A DNA stretch of 21,321 nucleotides from positions 1 through 21,321 of the forward strand of contig CAZCFT010000040.1 of assembly GCA_964498015.1 (NCBI GenBank). Reading direction: 5' to 3'. The notes under the pieces are model-generated. The model was not told the origin of the DNA. It searched no databases and saw only the letters and a list, made by a program, of their open reading frames with translations. This DNA comes from CAWEZN01 sp964498015 (GTDB lineage Bacteria; Zixibacteria; MSB-5A5; GN15; PGXB01). The position numbers and the translations under genes were made by a program. This document shows positions 20,430 to 21,321 of this stretch, in pieces. The stretch's first letter is position 1. Each line of letters starts with the position of its first letter.

Positions 20430-20885
20430 AGTTAGTCTAAAGCTATTCCTTTCCGTCAAGTGCCGGACCTACGCCGGGCTGGCTTTCTTTTCAGCCGTCT
20501 GCAATATTAACGCTTTTTTGCCCGGGAATAAAGGTAAAAGTCGGGAAATATATAGAGGAGAAAGTCAGAATTTCTGCGAAAGGGTTTCTGGAAAAAATAT
20601 CGCTTTTCAAACGAGGTAAACCGACAGGCTGCTAGTCCGCGCTTTAGGATCGGGCCTCCGCGAACTTGTTCATCAGGGTTTCCATCTTTTCCAGTCTGGC
20701 GGTGATATTTGTTCCAGAATGCCTGTTAAGGTTCCAGGCGTTTTGTCGAATATCAAGCATATAAGGAGGGCGAACAATATTGGGTTATGCGCGCTCCATA
20801 TGCGCAGGGGGAAAATTAAGAAAGTCGATGGGCTTTCACCGTAAGCAATATCACAAGGGCATTATTTGGGAAAGAAGTTCATATT
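20430..20885. other. Intergenic region between dnaE and the secreted protein gene
   Basis: 456 bp between divergent genes. It contains one doubtful - strand ORF (20644-20760) and a perfect AAGGAGGG at 20763-20770 on the + strand with no convincing gene after it. The 5' region of dnaE has TTGACG at 20459-20454 but no matching -10. I recognise no RNA gene. Confidence 0.6.
20644..20760 (-). CDS. Possible 38-aa protein upstream of dnaE
   Basis: ATG 20760 begins a short frame MLDIRQNAWNLNRHSG... whose second half (ITARLEKMETLMNKFAEARS) is an amphipathic helix with coiled-coil spacing. Its composition looks like a real protein tail. There is no Shine-Dalgarno on this strand (the bases before the ATG read CCTCCTT), and no family is recognised. 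It may be a remnant of a longer gene or a chance ORF. It is in the same direction as dnaE, 214 nt away. Confidence 0.3.
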   Translation of the reverse strand: MLDIRQNAWNLNRHSGTNITARLEKMETLMNKFAEARS

Positions 20886-21321
20886 ATGAAGAATTTATAC
20901 TGTGTACTACTGATTACTGGGCTGATTGTTCTTGGTCCAATAATCTCCTTTTCTGCCGATACTCCAGTAACTGACTCCAACATGATATACTCGGCATGGG
21001 TTGCATCGCACGAGTTCATTGCATCTGATATGCCTGACTCAGGATTCATTTGCTGGTCATCACTTTCACCTTATTCCGATTACGCAGGGGTTTGTCCTGC
21101 CGGCAGAGCTGGCTTCGACTTGTGGTCGCTTGACAACGGTAACTACCTCGCTCGAGGATATGCTCTCCGTGACGCCTCGGTAGACGGCTATTTCGCTTAT
21201 GGGTGCGAAATGACTTATGATACTGTCTGGAACTTGGTTAGTTTAGCGGCTGGACAGGCCGGATCCTGGATCGGGGGCAATAGAGATGCATGTGACTGCA
21301 ATCCCGATAGAGGTTTTATTT
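20886..21321 (+). CDS. Secreted protein of unknown family (5' part)
   Basis: The frame opened by ATG 20886 runs without a stop to the window end (145 codons seen). MKNLYCVLLITGLIVLGPII, then SFSAD, is a clear signal peptide with likely cleavage after Ser-Ala. The mature part is rich in aromatic residues, Ser, Asp and Gly and has several cysteines (GFICWS, AGVCPAG, YGCEM, DACDCN), as in disulfide-bonded exported proteins. No known domain is recognised; phrases such as GNYLARGYALRDASVDGYF may belong to a beta-rich module. The gene may continue into a long surface protein like the dockerin protease, but this part shows no evidence of it. The gene is divergent from dnaE. The ribosome site is weak (GGGAAAGAAG). 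Confidence 0.75.
   Translation, partial: MKNLYCVLLITGLIVLGPIISFSADTPVTDSNMIYSAWVASHEFIASDMPDSGFICWSSLSPYSDYAGVCPAGRAGFDLWSLDNGNYLARGYALRDASVDGYFAYGCEMTYDTVWNLVSLAAGQAGSWIGGNRDACDCNPDRGFI

Noticed and set aside
20480..20530. Terminator near TTTTTT at about 20515
   Set aside because: The only nearby stem (GGCTG/CAGCC) is 5 bp and separated from the T-run by about 18 nt.

Overview
The window looks like a chromosome segment of a Gram-negative, moderate-GC bacterium, probably an uncultured lineage. A Wza-like exporter and a Wzi-like barrel imply an outer membrane. A very large gingipain-type (C25) protease ends in two type I dockerin repeats, a combination I associate with Zixibacteria and related candidate phyla. 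That assignment is inference from style; no rRNA is present. TGA is used as an ordinary stop by several genes.

Layout. (1) 1-5653, + strand: an exopolysaccharide block. It holds the 3' end of an SLBB/Wza-like export protein, a strong terminator, a possible tiny ORF, a PHP-domain phosphoesterase, a HisC-like aminotransferase homologue that has lost its PLP lysine, a polyprenyl-phosphate sugar-1-phosphate transferase, and a Wzi-like outer-membrane protein. (2) 5654-6113: no gene, but a 237-bp inverted-repeat (MITE-like) element and two strong palindromes. (3) 6114-7888, + strand: a tight redox/sulfur-flavoured operon of OsmC, DUF302, a 62-codon two-TM protein interrupted by an in-frame TGA, an FmdB-type zinc ribbon, and a thioredoxin-fold lipoprotein whose first active-site Cys is Ser. 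(4) 7920-9197: a 1.28-kb element bounded by about 24-bp inverted repeats. It contains an internally deleted IS1-like transposase and an AT-rich NYN/LabA-type nuclease gene behind a leader with three evenly spaced hairpins. (5) 9198-14546: a long leader and the dockerin-tagged C25 protease, closed by a terminator. (6) 14574-20429, - strand: GNAT acetyltransferase and DUF116 protein (overlapping), two thioredoxin-fold envelope proteins, and dnaE. (7) 20430-21321: mostly non-coding, one doubtful small ORF, then the start of an unrecognised secreted protein cut by the window end.

How the parts work together. Block 1 makes, exports and surface-anchors a polysaccharide. The block 3 operon and the two - strand thioredoxin genes look like envelope and cytoplasmic thiol or sulfur handling; the lipoprotein of block 3 is a visible paralogue of the CGYC protein at 16360-16914. 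The most noteworthy points are the TGA-containing membrane ORF with a hairpin shaped like a bacterial SECIS, the NYN-carrying element with its structured leader, and the dead aminotransferase in the polysaccharide operon.
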